Source: SZUA-430 sp964561925
Lineage (GTDB): Bacteria; Pseudomonadota; Alphaproteobacteria; Micropepsales; Micropepsaceae
DNA length: 64,000 nucleotides
NCBI GenBank assembly: GCA_964561925.1
Contig: CAZLRW010000002.1
Coordinates: 40,944-104,943 of the forward strand
Direction: 5' to 3'
Shown: positions 48,015-57,466 of the stretch, piece after piece
Layout: each line of letters opens with the position of its first letter
How positions within the stretch are numbered: position 1 is the first letter of the stretch
Notes under the pieces: model-generated
Databases searched by the model: none
Told to the model about the DNA's origin: nothing
The model's input: the letters and a program-made list of their open reading frames with translations, nothing else
Translations under genes and position numbers: made by a program

Positions 48015-49069
48015 GTTGCCGTTGCAACGGCGTCACTGATCGAGCGAATACCGTCGCGGTCCATCGCTTGCAGCAGTTCGCGCTTGATCCGCGTTACGAG
48101 GCCCAGGTCTTCGTAGCTGAGGGCGGTGTAGAGTTGGACGAGGGTGGCGCCCGCTTTGATCTTCGCGTAAGCGTCGGCGCCGGAGGCGATGCCGCCGACG
48201 CCGATCAACGTGATGCGGCCTTGGGTGAGGCGGCGCATGGTGCGCAGGACTTCGGTCGAACGCACGAAGAGCGGGGCGCCGGAGAGGCCGCCGGTTTCGG
48301 TTGCGTGACGGCTTTTCAGTGTGGGGCGCGCGATCGTCGTGTTCGAGACGATGAGGCCGTCGATGTCGCTTGCCAACACGAGTTCCGCGATGTCGGCACA
48401 GGCGTGTTCGTCGAGGTCCGGGGCGATCTTGATCAGCATCGGCACGCGGCGTGACAGGGTCTTTCGCGCGTCGCTCAGGGCCGCGATCAACTCCGCCAGT
48501 TCGGCTTTGTTTTGCAGGCCGCGCAGGCCCGGCGTGTTCGGCGATGAGATGTTGACGGTGACGTAGCTCGCGAGCGGGCCTAATTCCTTCAGCCCCGTGA
48601 CGTAGTCGGCGACGCGGTCGGTCGCGTCTTTGTTCGCGCCGATGTTGATGCCGCGGATGCCGGGCATGTGCTGAACCGCGCGTAGGCGCGCCTGCGCTGC
48701 AGCCAGGCCTTCGTTGTTGAAGCCCAGGCGGTTGATGACAGCGCGGTCTTCAACCAGGCGGAAGATGCGCGGCTTCGGATTGCCCGATTGAGGACGCGGC
48801 GTGACGGTTCCGGCTTCGACGAAACCGAAGCCCGCGCCCAGCATCGCTTGCATCGTCTCGGCGTTTTTGTCGAAGCCCGCGGCGAGGCCGAGCGGGTTGG
48901 GGAAATCAAGTCCGAGCGCTTGTACCGCCAGACGCGGATCGTCAGGCTCGGCGCGTGCGATTGTTCCGGCAAAGCTCAGCGCCTTGACGGTCAGCGTGTG
49001 CGCAAGTTCGGGATCGAGCGCGCGCAACGCAGGCGCGCCAAGCGCGGAGAGAAGGCGAAGAGCGTTCAT
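48011..49069 (-). CDS. pyrD: Dihydroorotate dehydrogenase (quinone), class 2
   Basis: A 352-residue membrane-associated class 2 enzyme of pyrimidine synthesis. N-terminal helical extension (MNALRLLSALGAPALRALDPELAHTL region), FMN-binding FPNPLGLAAGFDKNAE, the catalytic-serine block VNISSPNTPGLRG, SNTTIARP and IGVGGIASGADAYAKI. Start ATG 49069 fits the family; the longer frame to 49210 does not. Confidence 0.95.
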   Translation of the reverse strand: MNALRLLSALGAPALRALDPELAHTLTVKALSFAGTIARAEPDDPRLAVQALGLDFPNPLGLAAGFDKNAETMQAMLGAGFGFVEAGTVTPRPQSGNPKPRIFRLVEDRAVINRLGFNNEGLAAAQARLRAVQHMPGIRGINIGANKDATDRVADYVTGLKELGPLASYVTVNISSPNTPGLRGLQNKAELAELIAALSDARKTLSRRVPMLIKIAPDLDEHACADIAELVLASDIDGLIVSNTTIARPTLKSRHATETGGLSGAPLFVRSTEVLRTMRRLTQGRITLIGVGGIASGADAYAKIKAGATLVQLYTALSYEDLGLVTRIKRELLQAMDRDGIRSISDAVATAT

Positions 49070-49131
49070 CGTGGTAGGATTAGAATCACTTTCGCTCGAG
49101 CTTCGCAAACGCGCGGCGGAGATCATCGTCG

Positions 49132-49764
49132 ATGTTGTCGCATAAACACATCTGGAGCGCGATCGACGCATTGGCGTCGCGGCACGGGCATTCGCCGTCC
49201 GGTTTGGCACGGGCAGCGGGGCTCGATCCCACGACGTTCAACAAGAGCAAGCGCCTTGGGCCGCAAGGGCGGCTGCGCTGGCCATCGACGGAGAGCATTT
49301 CGAAGATTCTGGGTGTGACGGGGGCCAGCATCGAGGATTTCGTGGCCTTGCTATCGGAGACGAGCGGCGGGCGGTCGTCGTCGCGCATGCTGCCGTTCCT
49401 GACGCAGAAGGATCTGGCGAAGAAGAAGGCGTTCGATGCGCAGCAGCGGCCGATCGCCAAGGCTTGGGACCGGATCGCGTTTCCCGATCTGACCGATGGG
49501 GCGGCATTCGCGGTCGAGGTCACGGGCGATGCGGCGGCGCCTTTGTTCCGCAACGGCGACGTGATCGTGCTTTCGCCCCAGGCCGATGTCCGGCGCGACG
49601 ACTGTGCGCTCGTCAAAACCAAGCAGGGTTGCGCGCTGTTGCGCTTTCAGCGGCGCACGGCCAAGCGCGTCGAGTTCAAGACCTTGAACGGTGTGGCGGA
49701 ACCAAAGGCCTTTGCGCGCGACGAGGTCGAGTGGATGGCGCGCGTCGTGTGGGCGCGGCGTTAG
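49132..49764 (+). CDS. HTH regulator with degenerate S24/LexA-like C-terminal domain
   Basis: A 210-residue protein: N-terminal XRE-type helix-turn-helix (SPSGLARAAGLDPTTFNKSKR) and a C-terminal S24 fold (FAVEVTGDAAAPLFRNGDVIVLSP ... DDCALVKT). The usual S24 nucleophile GDSM is replaced by GDAA, so autoproteolysis is unlikely. Divergent from pyrD by 62 nt. It is a chromosomal-type gene by composition. Targets unknown. Confidence 0.82.
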   Translation: MLSHKHIWSAIDALASRHGHSPSGLARAAGLDPTTFNKSKRLGPQGRLRWPSTESISKILGVTGASIEDFVALLSETSGGRSSSRMLPFLTQKDLAKKKAFDAQQRPIAKAWDRIAFPDLTDGAAFAVEVTGDAAAPLFRNGDVIVLSPQADVRRDDCALVKTKQGCALLRFQRRTAKRVEFKTLNGVAEPKAFARDEVEWMARVVWARR

Positions 49765-50531
49765 TCGGGGTAGCCCTGGAAGCGGCGCACGAGCGTTTCG
49801 ATCTCATCGCCCGACGTGAGCTTTTCCATCAGAGCGTCGGTGCGCCTTCGCGTGAATTGGGTGAGTGCGTCAGCGCGCGGGTCTTTGTAGCCTGCCTGAA
49901 GTTTTGCCAGCGCTTCGCCTCGGAAGCGTTCGGCGTCGAGCGCCAGGATCGACAGCGCGTAATGATAGTGCAGCAGCAGGCTACCGGGGTCGGAGATGAG
50001 TGCGCGGCGGAAGTTCGCGAGTCCTTCTTCTTCGTCCGCGCCGTAGACCAGCGAGGCGAGGATCGAACCGGCGCGGTTCACGACTTCAAGATGCCAACCG
50101 CCGAGCGACGCGCGCGCCCAAGAATTCGTGGGGTCAAGCGCAAGCGCGTTGTCGATGGCAGCGCGACCCTTTTCGGCGAGGCCTTCCGATTGAGCTTCCA
50201 GCGTCGAAACCAGGCGGCCACGAAAGCCGATTGCGATTGCGAGCTGGACGTATCCTTCGGCGTGTTTCGGGTCGCGCTCGATCGCGCGCTTTGCGGTCGC
50301 CTCCGCGCGGATGAGGCAGTCAAGGCAGAGACCATCGGCACGTGTGATCGCGTCCGCGATCTCGGCGCGCGCTGCAAACGCGAGCGCGTCGGCCGAGCCC
50401 TCCGCTTCCGCCGACTTTGCCGCCGCGAGGTAGCGCCCATCAGCGAACGCTTCGCGCGCGGTTTCGGGAATCGCGGCTGAAGCCGCGCCCAAACTCAGCG
50501 CCCACAACGCGAGCGAAATCGCGGTTCGCAT
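49761..50531 (-). CDS. Exported TPR-type protein
   Basis: A 256-residue protein with a signal peptide (MRTAISLALWALSLGAASA) and helical TPR-like repeats (for example AKRAIERDPKHAEGYVQLAIA and IDNALALDPTNSWARASLG). It starts 43 nt after lysS on the same strand, so it is possibly co-transcribed. Role unknown, probably periplasmic scaffolding. Its stop shares TTAG with the convergent regulator stop. Confidence 0.8.
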   Translation of the reverse strand: MRTAISLALWALSLGAASAAIPETAREAFADGRYLAAAKSAEAEGSADALAFAARAEIADAITRADGLCLDCLIRAEATAKRAIERDPKHAEGYVQLAIAIGFRGRLVSTLEAQSEGLAEKGRAAIDNALALDPTNSWARASLGGWHLEVVNRAGSILASLVYGADEEEGLANFRRALISDPGSLLLHYHYALSILALDAERFRGEALAKLQAGYKDPRADALTQFTRRRTDALMEKLTSGDEIETLVRRFQGYPD

Positions 50532-50574
50532 GCACCAGTGCATAGGCGAATTCTAAGGCGATGAGGCGGCGCTG

Positions 50575-52164
50575 TCAGGCGAGAAACTTGCCGGCCAGGC
50601 CGTCGCGGATCAGCTTTGCGGTGTTCGTCACACCGTAGAGCACGGCGAACGAGCCGAAGCGCGGGCCTTGGTCCTGGCCGAACAGGACTTCGTAGAGCGC
50701 CTTGAACCAGTCGCGCAGAGGTTCGAATTGGTGCTTTTTGCCGATTTCGTAGACTTGAAACTGAACGGCTTCGCCATCGGTTGCACCGGCCAGTTTGTCG
50801 AAGATTGCAGCGAGGTCTTCCATCGCCGCTCGTTCCTTGTCGGTCGGCGCGCGGTATTTCTTCTTCGGGCGGACGAAGTCTTCGTAGTAGCGGATCGCGT
50901 AGCCGACGAGGCGGTCGAGCGACGGGTTGTCCTTCGGGTTCGCGTGCGGCGCATACTGGCGGATGAAGCCCCAGAGGATTTCCGGCGTCGATGCGCTGGA
51001 GGCGGAGACGAGATTCAGGAGCAGCGCAAACGACACCGGCCACGATTCCTGCGGCGGGCGGCCGGCGTGGATGTGCCAGACCGGGTTTTCCAAACGCTCG
51101 GCTTCGTTCTGCTGCTGATACTTGTCGAGGTGCGCGACGTACTCGTCGACCTCCTTCGGGATCGCATCGAAGTAGAGGCGCTTCGCGGATTTCGGTTTTT
51201 GATACATGAAGAGCGCGAGGCTTTCGGGCGCCGAGTAGGTCAGCCACTGCTCGACGGCGATGCCGTTGCCTTTCGACTTCGAGATTTTCTCGCCGACGTC
51301 GTCGAGGAAGAGTTCGTAGACGTAGTTGACCGGCGGTTCGACGCCGAGTGCTTTGCAGATCTTCGCGTAGAGCGGCTGGTTCGGCAGGTGGTCCTTGCCG
51401 AACATCTCGAAGTCGACGCCGAGGGCCGCCCACCGCATGCCGAAGTCGGGCTTCCATTGCATCTTGGCGCGGCCGCCGGTGATGGTCTGCGTGATTTCTT
51501 CGCCGTCCTCGTCGTCGAACGTGATCGTGCCGGCCTTCGCGTCGTGGCGCTTCAACGGCACGTAGAGCACGCGGCCGCTTTTGGGGGAGATGGGGAGGAA
51601 GGGGCTGTAGGTCTTGCGGCGTTCCTCGCCCAGGGTCGGCAGCATGATCGCCATGATCTGGTCGTAGACGGCGAGCGCCTTCAGGAGCATCGCGTCGAAC
51701 TTGCCGGACTTGTAGGCGTCGGTCGCCGACATGAACTCGTAATCGAAGCCGAAGCCGTCGAGGAACGAGCGCAGGCGCGCGTTGTTGTGATGCGCGAAGC
51801 TCTCATGCGTGCCGAACGGGTCGGGCACCGAGGTCAGCGGCTTTTGCAGATGCTCGCGCAGCATCTCGTGGTTCGGGACGTTGTCGGGAAGTTTGCGCAT
51901 CCCGTCCATGTCGTCGGAGAACGCGATCAGTTTCGTCGGCTTGTCGGACAGTTCTTGAAAGGCGCGGCGGACCCAGCTCGTGCGCGCGACTTCGCCGAAC
52001 GTGCCGATATGCGGCAGGCCGCTCGGGCCGTAGCCGGTTTCGAACAGAACGTAGGGTTTCGCTTTGCCCGCGGACTCGTCGCGCTTTACGCGCTCCAACA
52101 CTTTGCGTGCTTCTTCGAAGGGCCAGGCCTTGGCGGCCATGGCGAGGTCTCGGCGGGTGGTCAT
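50575..52164 (-). CDS. lysS: Lysyl-tRNA synthetase, class I (archaeal type)
   Basis: A 529-residue class I LysRS, the form used by most alphaproteobacteria in place of class II LysRS. HIGH-type motif in GLPHIGTFGE, KMSKS-type motif in EKISKSKGNG, and the C-terminal anticodon-binding helices. Start ATG 52164 (or the ATG 24 nt downstream). It is divergent from the helicase gene; the frame stays open far upstream of this start, but that stretch is antisense to the helicase and not coding. Confidence 0.94.
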   Translation of the reverse strand: MTTRRDLAMAAKAWPFEEARKVLERVKRDESAGKAKPYVLFETGYGPSGLPHIGTFGEVARTSWVRRAFQELSDKPTKLIAFSDDMDGMRKLPDNVPNHEMLREHLQKPLTSVPDPFGTHESFAHHNNARLRSFLDGFGFDYEFMSATDAYKSGKFDAMLLKALAVYDQIMAIMLPTLGEERRKTYSPFLPISPKSGRVLYVPLKRHDAKAGTITFDDEDGEEITQTITGGRAKMQWKPDFGMRWAALGVDFEMFGKDHLPNQPLYAKICKALGVEPPVNYVYELFLDDVGEKISKSKGNGIAVEQWLTYSAPESLALFMYQKPKSAKRLYFDAIPKEVDEYVAHLDKYQQQNEAERLENPVWHIHAGRPPQESWPVSFALLLNLVSASSASTPEILWGFIRQYAPHANPKDNPSLDRLVGYAIRYYEDFVRPKKKYRAPTDKERAAMEDLAAIFDKLAGATDGEAVQFQVYEIGKKHQFEPLRDWFKALYEVLFGQDQGPRFGSFAVLYGVTNTAKLIRDGLAGKFLA

Positions 52165-52221
52165 CGGGTGAGGGATATTGGCAGCTAGGTTCAGCGTCAA
52201 CGGCGCGGCATAGTGGGGGCC

Positions 52222-55002
52222 ATGGAATCGACCTTCTCGACCTCGCTCGACGCGATCCCGGCGCTTGTCGCGACGTTCCGTCGCGCAGTGGTCGCGCATG
52301 GCGACGGCCGTTTGCAGGACCTTTCGGCGGAGCAGGCGCTCGGCGCTGCGAGCGCGACGCCGCATCTGGTTGCGCATGCGGGGTTGACGCTGTCGCGGCT
52401 CGGGCGCACGCGGTCGGAGCCCAAGGGCGTGCATTTCGACGTGCTCGAACTCTTTGCGTTCGTGCGTCCGGCGCGGCCGATTGCGCCCAGCGTCGGTGCG
52501 TTGGCGCGGGCGCTCGGGCTCGACGTGCCCGCGAGTTTGCCGGAGCAGGCGTCCGTGTTGCGGCAGGCGGCGATGCAGTTGCTCGACGAAGCGGCGGCGC
52601 TGCCGGGTCGGCCGATGGCGGCGCGCGTTGCGGCAGCGATGGGTTTGAGCAAGTGGGCGTGGGCGCCGCTTCTGCTCGAGCGGATGGACCCCGAGGGCCG
52701 TGCGAAGGCTTCGCCCAGGATCGACGTGTGGCGCGAATTGCCGGAGTGGGACGAGGCGCCGCCGCTGGGTCAGCCCGGATCGATGCCTGTCACGCCGGAA
52801 GAAGCGCGGGCGCACTTGGCGGCGATCGTGGGTGCGGGCGCCGAGGCGCGGCGCACGCAGTCCGACTACGCGGCGCTCGCCGCGCAGGCGTTTCGTCCGC
52901 GCGCGCACGAGAGCGAGCCGGTTGTCGTGCTGGCGGAGGCGGGGACGGGTCTCGGCAAGACGGCAGGGTATCTCGCGCCGGCGACGCTGTGGGCGGAGCG
53001 CAACGACGGTACGGTTTGGATTTCGACCTACACGAAGAACCTGCAGCGGCAGATCGCGCAGGAGCTTGCGCGCGTCTATCCCGATCCCGTCGAGCGCGCG
53101 GAGAAGGTGACCGTGCGCAAGGGGCGCGAGAACTATGTCTGCCTTCTGAACTTCGAGGAAGCGGCGGGGCGGTTGCCGGTGCTGATCGAGCGCGAGACGG
53201 TGGCGCTGGGGCTTGTCGCGCGGTGGCTGACGGCGACGAAGGACGGCGATCTTCTGGGCGGCGATTTTCCGGCGTGGGCGTGGCCTTATCCGGGGTTCGC
53301 TGCGAGCCTGACGGACCGGCACGGTGAGTGCATCTATGCGGCGTGTCCGCATTACCGGCGCTGCTCGCTCGAGCGCATCGTGCGCAAGACGCGGTCGAGC
53401 CGCGTCGTCGTTGCGAACCACGCGCTGACGATGGTGGAGGCGGCGCGGCAAGCGGCGACGGCCGAGGGTGACGGTGAAGAGCGCGCGGCGCCGACGTTGC
53501 GTTACGTGTTCGACGAAGGGCATCACATCTTCGACGCCGCCGACAGTTTCTTCGCGATCCACATTACGGGTTGGGAAGGGGCGGAGTTGCGGCGCTGGCT
53601 GCGCGGGGCCGAGGGGCGGAGTGCGCGGCGCGGGCGTGGGCTCGTCGAGCGGTTGACGCCGGTGTTGCAGGACGAGCCTGTCGAGCTCGACCGTTTGCAG
53701 CATGTGGCGCAGATGGCGCTGGCGCTCCCCGGCGACGGATGGCTCTCGCGGGTTGCGAACGAAGCGCCGCGCGGGGCGATGGAGCAGTTCCTCTCCGCCG
53801 TGCGCGCGCAGGTGCGGGCGCGTTCCGAAGACGTGTCGTCGCCCTATGGGCTTGAGTGCGAAGTGATGCCGGCGACCGACATGCTCGTTGGTGCGGCGGG
53901 TGAGTTGAAGCGGGCGCTGAAATCGCTCGTCGCGCCGCTCACGGAAGTGGCGCAGGCGTTGCGGCGGATGTTGCGCGAGGCACCGGAAGAATTGGCGCAG
54001 CATCGGCTGCGCGCAGAGGCGGCGCTGCGCGGGATCGAGCGGCGGGCGAAGCTGCAGTTGCCGAATTGGATCATGGCGCTTGATGCTGTCGGCGAAGTTG
54101 CGCCTTCGGGGTTCGTGGATTGGCTGGGCGTCGAGCGGTTCGACGGTCACGACACCGACATCGGCTTCTATCGTCATGCGATCGATCCGACGGTGCCGTT
54201 TGCCGCCGAAGTGTTGGAGCCGGCGCATGGCGCGTTCATCACCTCGGCGACGCTGCGCGATCGCGGCAGTGAGGAGGAACAAGCGGGCGAAGGTTGGCGC
54301 GCGGCGGAAATCCGCACGGGTGCAGGCCATCTTGTCGTGCCGCCGGTGCGTGCGACGTTCGCTTCTCCGTTCGACTATGGGCGGCAGACGCGGGTGCTGG
54401 TCGTGCGCGATCTGAACCGCGACCAAGATCTGATCGCCGGCGCGTTTCGCGATCTCTTCATTGCGTCGGGCGGCGGTGCGCTTGGTCTCTTCACGTCGAT
54501 CCGGTCGCTGAAGTCGACGTATCGGTCGATTGCGGCGCCGCTCAGTGCGCAAGGGCTGCCGCTCTATGCGCAGCATATCGATGCGTTGGATACGGGGTCG
54601 CTCGTCGACTTGTTTCGCGACGATGAGGATTCTTGCTTGCTGGGCACGGATGCGCTGCGCGACGGGGTCGACGTGCCGGGGCGGTCGCTGCGCCTTGTCG
54701 TGTTCGAGCGCGTGCCCTGGCCGCGTCCCGACATTCTGCACAAGGCCCGGCGTGCGGCGTTCGGCAAGGGCTACGACGATCAGCTGACGCGGCTGCGTCT
54801 CGCGCAAGGCTTCGGACGCTTGATCCGGCGCGCGTCGGATCGCGGCGTGTTTGTGCTGCTCGATGCACGCACGCCGACGCGGCTGCTCGGCGGTTTGCCT
54901 CCCGGGGTTGAGATCGAGCGCGTGGGGATTGCCGATGCCATTGCCGTTGTTAAGGACTTTCTGCACGCGCCCGGGCTTGCCGGTCCGCCCGCCCACCCAT
55001 AA
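52222..55002 (+). CDS. DinG/XPD-type ATP-dependent DNA helicase
   Basis: A protein of about 926 residues. Walker A AEAGTGLGKTAGYL (about residue 238), four Fe-S cysteines (about C306, C369, C374 and C380: YVCLL, CIYAACPHYRRCS), DEGH box FDEGHHIFD, and C-terminal helicase motifs ALGLFTSIRSL, LGTDALRDGVDVPG and QGFGRLIRRASDRGVF. An N-terminal region of about 200 residues (alpha-helical) is extra relative to E. coli DinG. 5'-3' helicase for repair or R-loop removal. Confidence 0.9.
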   Translation: MESTFSTSLDAIPALVATFRRAVVAHGDGRLQDLSAEQALGAASATPHLVAHAGLTLSRLGRTRSEPKGVHFDVLELFAFVRPARPIAPSVGALARALGLDVPASLPEQASVLRQAAMQLLDEAAALPGRPMAARVAAAMGLSKWAWAPLLLERMDPEGRAKASPRIDVWRELPEWDEAPPLGQPGSMPVTPEEARAHLAAIVGAGAEARRTQSDYAALAAQAFRPRAHESEPVVVLAEAGTGLGKTAGYLAPATLWAERNDGTVWISTYTKNLQRQIAQELARVYPDPVERAEKVTVRKGRENYVCLLNFEEAAGRLPVLIERETVALGLVARWLTATKDGDLLGGDFPAWAWPYPGFAASLTDRHGECIYAACPHYRRCSLERIVRKTRSSRVVVANHALTMVEAARQAATAEGDGEERAAPTLRYVFDEGHHIFDAADSFFAIHITGWEGAELRRWLRGAEGRSARRGRGLVERLTPVLQDEPVELDRLQHVAQMALALPGDGWLSRVANEAPRGAMEQFLSAVRAQVRARSEDVSSPYGLECEVMPATDMLVGAAGELKRALKSLVAPLTEVAQALRRMLREAPEELAQHRLRAEAALRGIERRAKLQLPNWIMALDAVGEVAPSGFVDWLGVERFDGHDTDIGFYRHAIDPTVPFAAEVLEPAHGAFITSATLRDRGSEEEQAGEGWRAAEIRTGAGHLVVPPVRATFASPFDYGRQTRVLVVRDLNRDQDLIAGAFRDLFIASGGGALGLFTSIRSLKSTYRSIAAPLSAQGLPLYAQHIDALDTGSLVDLFRDDEDSCLLGTDALRDGVDVPGRSLRLVVFERVPWPRPDILHKARRAAFGKGYDDQLTRLRLAQGFGRLIRRASDRGVFVLLDARTPTRLLGGLPPGVEIERVGIADAIAVVKDFLHAPGLAGPPAHP

Positions 55003-55040
55003 GTTGCCGCCCGCCACCTCTAGCCAGGATCACTTCGCTT

Positions 55041-55469
55041 ATGAACGCCGCACCGACGCTGAACCCGCATGCCGCCTTGATCTATGTGATGGTGGTCGTG
55101 TCGGCGGCGGACGCCAGCATGAGCGACACGGAATTGCATGCGATCGGCGACTTGGTGCGCTCGCTGCCGGCGTTTCGCGGCTTCAGCGAAGACAAGATCA
55201 TCCCGGTCGCGCGCGAGTGCGGGGCGATTCTGCAAGAGCGCGAGGGGCTCGACGCGGTGATAGGGCTCGTGAAGGAAACACTGACGCCTGCGCTGCGCGA
55301 GACGGCCTATGCGGTCGCGCTCGACGTGGCGCTGGCCGACGCGCCGGTCCATCCGGAGGAGAACCGCATTCTGCACCGGCTGCGCCTCGAACTCGACATC
55401 GACCGGCTGACCGCGGCGGCGCTGGAGAAGGCCGCCGTCGTGCGGCATGCGCGCATTCCGATGTCATGA
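55041..55469 (+). CDS. TerB-family tellurite resistance-like protein
   Basis: A 142-residue helical TerB-like protein: VSAADASMSDTELHAIGDLV and ALADAPVHPEENRILHRLRLEL, each with acidic residues of the metal-binding TerB fold. Overlaps the following fatty acid hydroxylase gene by ATGA. Physiological role unknown; no other ter genes are nearby. Confidence 0.85.
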   Translation: MNAAPTLNPHAALIYVMVVVSAADASMSDTELHAIGDLVRSLPAFRGFSEDKIIPVARECGAILQEREGLDAVIGLVKETLTPALRETAYAVALDVALADAPVHPEENRILHRLRLELDIDRLTAAALEKAAVVRHARIPMS

Positions 55470-56278
55470 GCGCCGAGGGCGAGGCGCTCCTTCGGCTTTC
55501 GATTTTTGTCGGCGTGTTCGCGGCCCTGGCGGGGGCTGAGGCGGTTTGGCCGCGCCGCAGGCTCGCCTATGGGCGGGCGCAACGGTGGGTCACCAATGTG
55601 GGCTTGAGCGCGCTCAACACGTTGCTGCTCAGGCTTTCGTTTTTCGCGACTCCCGCGTTGACCGTGATCGCGGCAGCGGTCGTCGAGCGGCAGGGGTTCG
55701 GCCTTTTGCCGATGCTCGGGCTGCCGTTTTGGGCGGCGGCCGTCATCGGGTTTCTCGTTCTCGATCTTGCGGTCTATGCTCAGCACGTGGCCGTTCACTA
55801 CATCCCGCCGTTGTGGCGATTGCACCGGGTGCATCACGCCGATCCCGATTTCGACGTGTCGACCGGGATTCGCTTTCATCCGCTTGAAATTCTGATCAGC
55901 CAAGGTTGGAAGATTGCGGTCGTGGTCTCCGTCGGCGTCCCGGCGGTGGCTGTGCTGGTGTTTGAGATCGTGCTCAATGCGACGTCGATGTTCAGTCACG
56001 CGAATCTGCGCCTGCCGCCCACGCTCGACCGCGTGCTGCGTCGCGTGGTCGTGACGCCGGAGATGCACCGCATTCATCACTCGACGATCGAACGCGAGAC
56101 GAACTCGAATTTCGGTTTCAATCTCTCGGTTTGGGACCGCGTGTTCAGCACCTATCGTGCGGCAGCGGAGCGGGACCAAGCGACGATGCCGATCGGTCTG
56201 GCGTCCTACCGCGACAGCCAACCAACGCGGATAGGGTGGCTGCTCCTGTTCCCGTTTGCGCGAGGGCCTGCGGCATGA
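55466..56278 (+). CDS. Sterol desaturase / fatty acid hydroxylase family protein
   Basis: A 270-residue integral membrane di-iron enzyme with about four helices and three His motifs: HVAVH, HRVHH and HRIHH. Probable lipid hydroxylase or desaturase. It is coupled on both sides: ATGA with terB-like and ATGA with the sixA-like gene. The lipid substrate is unknown. Confidence 0.9.
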   Translation: MSAEGEALLRLSIFVGVFAALAGAEAVWPRRRLAYGRAQRWVTNVGLSALNTLLLRLSFFATPALTVIAAAVVERQGFGLLPMLGLPFWAAAVIGFLVLDLAVYAQHVAVHYIPPLWRLHRVHHADPDFDVSTGIRFHPLEILISQGWKIAVVVSVGVPAVAVLVFEIVLNATSMFSHANLRLPPTLDRVLRRVVVTPEMHRIHHSTIERETNSNFGFNLSVWDRVFSTYRAAAERDQATMPIGLASYRDSQPTRIGWLLLFPFARGPAA

Positions 56279-56796
56279 AGACGGTTTATCTGCTCAGGCA
56301 TGCGAAGTCGGATTGGGGCGTGCCGGGCCTTGCCGATCACGACAGGCCGCTGAACGAGCGTGGGCAGACCGCGGCGCCGCGGATGGCGGCTTACATCAAG
56401 GCCAAGCGCTACAAGATCGGGCTTGTGCTTTGCTCATCCGCGCGGCGGACCGTCGAAACGCTCGCGTTGGTCAAACCGTCGCTCGGCGAGCCGAAGGTGA
56501 AGATCGACGAGGCGCTCTATCTGGCGGAGGCGGGGAGACTTCTCGAACGGCTTAAGCACGTGGACGACAAGGTCGAGAGCGTCATGTTCATCGGGCACAA
56601 TCCGGGCATGGAACAGTTCGCTCAGGCGCTTTCAACCTCACCGTCGACCGAGGCGCAGGAGAAGTTGCACAGGCGGATGCGCGAGAAGTTTTCGACCTGT
56701 GCGCTTGCGGTGATCACGTTGCCGGTGAAGTCGTGGCGCGAAGCGAAGCCGGGCTTCGGTACCCTTGAGGACTTCATGCGGCCGAAGGATCTTTGA
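56275..56796 (+). CDS. SixA-type histidine phosphatase
   Basis: A 173-residue branch 1 histidine phosphatase. Catalytic RHG-type motif YLLRHAKSDW, Arg in SSARRTVET and second His in FIGHNPGMEQ. SixA in E. coli dephosphorylates HPt domains or NPr; the target here is unknown. Last gene of the three-gene operon; its 3' end meets the GNAT gene. Confidence 0.88.
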   Translation: MKTVYLLRHAKSDWGVPGLADHDRPLNERGQTAAPRMAAYIKAKRYKIGLVLCSSARRTVETLALVKPSLGEPKVKIDEALYLAEAGRLLERLKHVDDKVESVMFIGHNPGMEQFAQALSTSPSTEAQEKLHRRMREKFSTCALAVITLPVKSWREAKPGFGTLEDFMRPKDL

Positions 56797-56799
56797 CGA

Positions 56800-57384
56800 T
56801 CAGGCGTGCGGCGGTTCGGGCTCGGCGCCGCGGCCGACGCGGTGCGGCGCAGGGCCGACGTTCAGCGTGTCCCAACCGTAGCCCACCTCGCGCATCGTCT
56901 TGCCCCACATCGCGTGCTCGCGCTCGGCGACAATGCGCCCGCCCATCGCCTCGTAGAAGAAGCGGCAGGGGTTATCACCCAAAGCCCAGATGATCATGCC
57001 GCGGCAATGCGCCTTCGAGAATAGACGGAACGTCGTCGACAGCAGCGCGGTGCCGAGGCCTTGGCCGGTGAGGCCGGGCGCGACGTAGAGCGTGTAGACC
57101 TCACCGTCGAACGGCAGCGACTTGTCGCGCGAGGGGCCCGCGCTTGCAAAGCCGAACACGCGCGACTTTTCGTCGGACGCCACGAGAACGGGCGTGCGCA
57201 GGTTGGCGGCCTTGATGGTTCGCGCCCAGGCGGCGGCATGATCGGTTTTCGACATTTTGAGCAGGCCGGCGTCGGGCAGGATGCCGGCATAGGTTTCGCG
57301 CCAGGAGTCGACATAGACCGAGGCAATACCGGCCGCGTCGCCAGCCCGCGCTTGGCGGATTCCGATGCGGACGGTCTCTTCCAT
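56800..57384 (-). CDS. GNAT-family N-acetyltransferase
   Basis: A 194-residue acetyltransferase starting MEETVRIGIRQARAGDAAGIASVY, with the acetyl-CoA motif LYVAPGLTGQGLGTALL and the motif NPCRFFYEAMGG. Typical of RimI/PhnO-like enzymes acting on unknown small molecules. A terminator separates it from the upstream VWA gene. Confidence 0.87.
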   Translation of the reverse strand: MEETVRIGIRQARAGDAAGIASVYVDSWRETYAGILPDAGLLKMSKTDHAAAWARTIKAANLRTPVLVASDEKSRVFGFASAGPSRDKSLPFDGEVYTLYVAPGLTGQGLGTALLSTTFRLFSKAHCRGMIIWALGDNPCRFFYEAMGGRIVAEREHAMWGKTMREVGYGWDTLNVGPAPHRVGRGAEPEPPHA

Positions 57385-57405
57385 GCGTCGCCTCAAAACA
57401 AAGAC

Positions 57406-57432
57406 GCGAGGGGTGAGCATTTCACCCCTCGC
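57406..57432 (-). terminator. Intrinsic terminator after the VWA gene
   Basis: Perfect 11-bp stem GCGAGGGGTGA / TCACCCCTCGC with a 5-nt loop, followed on the minus strand by GTCTTTGTTTT. It separates the VWA gene from the downstream GNAT gene. Confidence 0.85.
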
Positions 57433-57466
57433 GCCACAGTTCAACTCGAATTGCTTCGGGCGGGTC

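Noticed and set aside
50575..55017. Minus-strand open frame of about 1,480 codons running through lysS and across the whole helicase gene
   Set aside because: Only the downstream 529 codons (lysS) show conserved sequence. The rest is antisense to the DinG-type helicase, rich in Arg/Pro/His, and is a GC-bias artefact.
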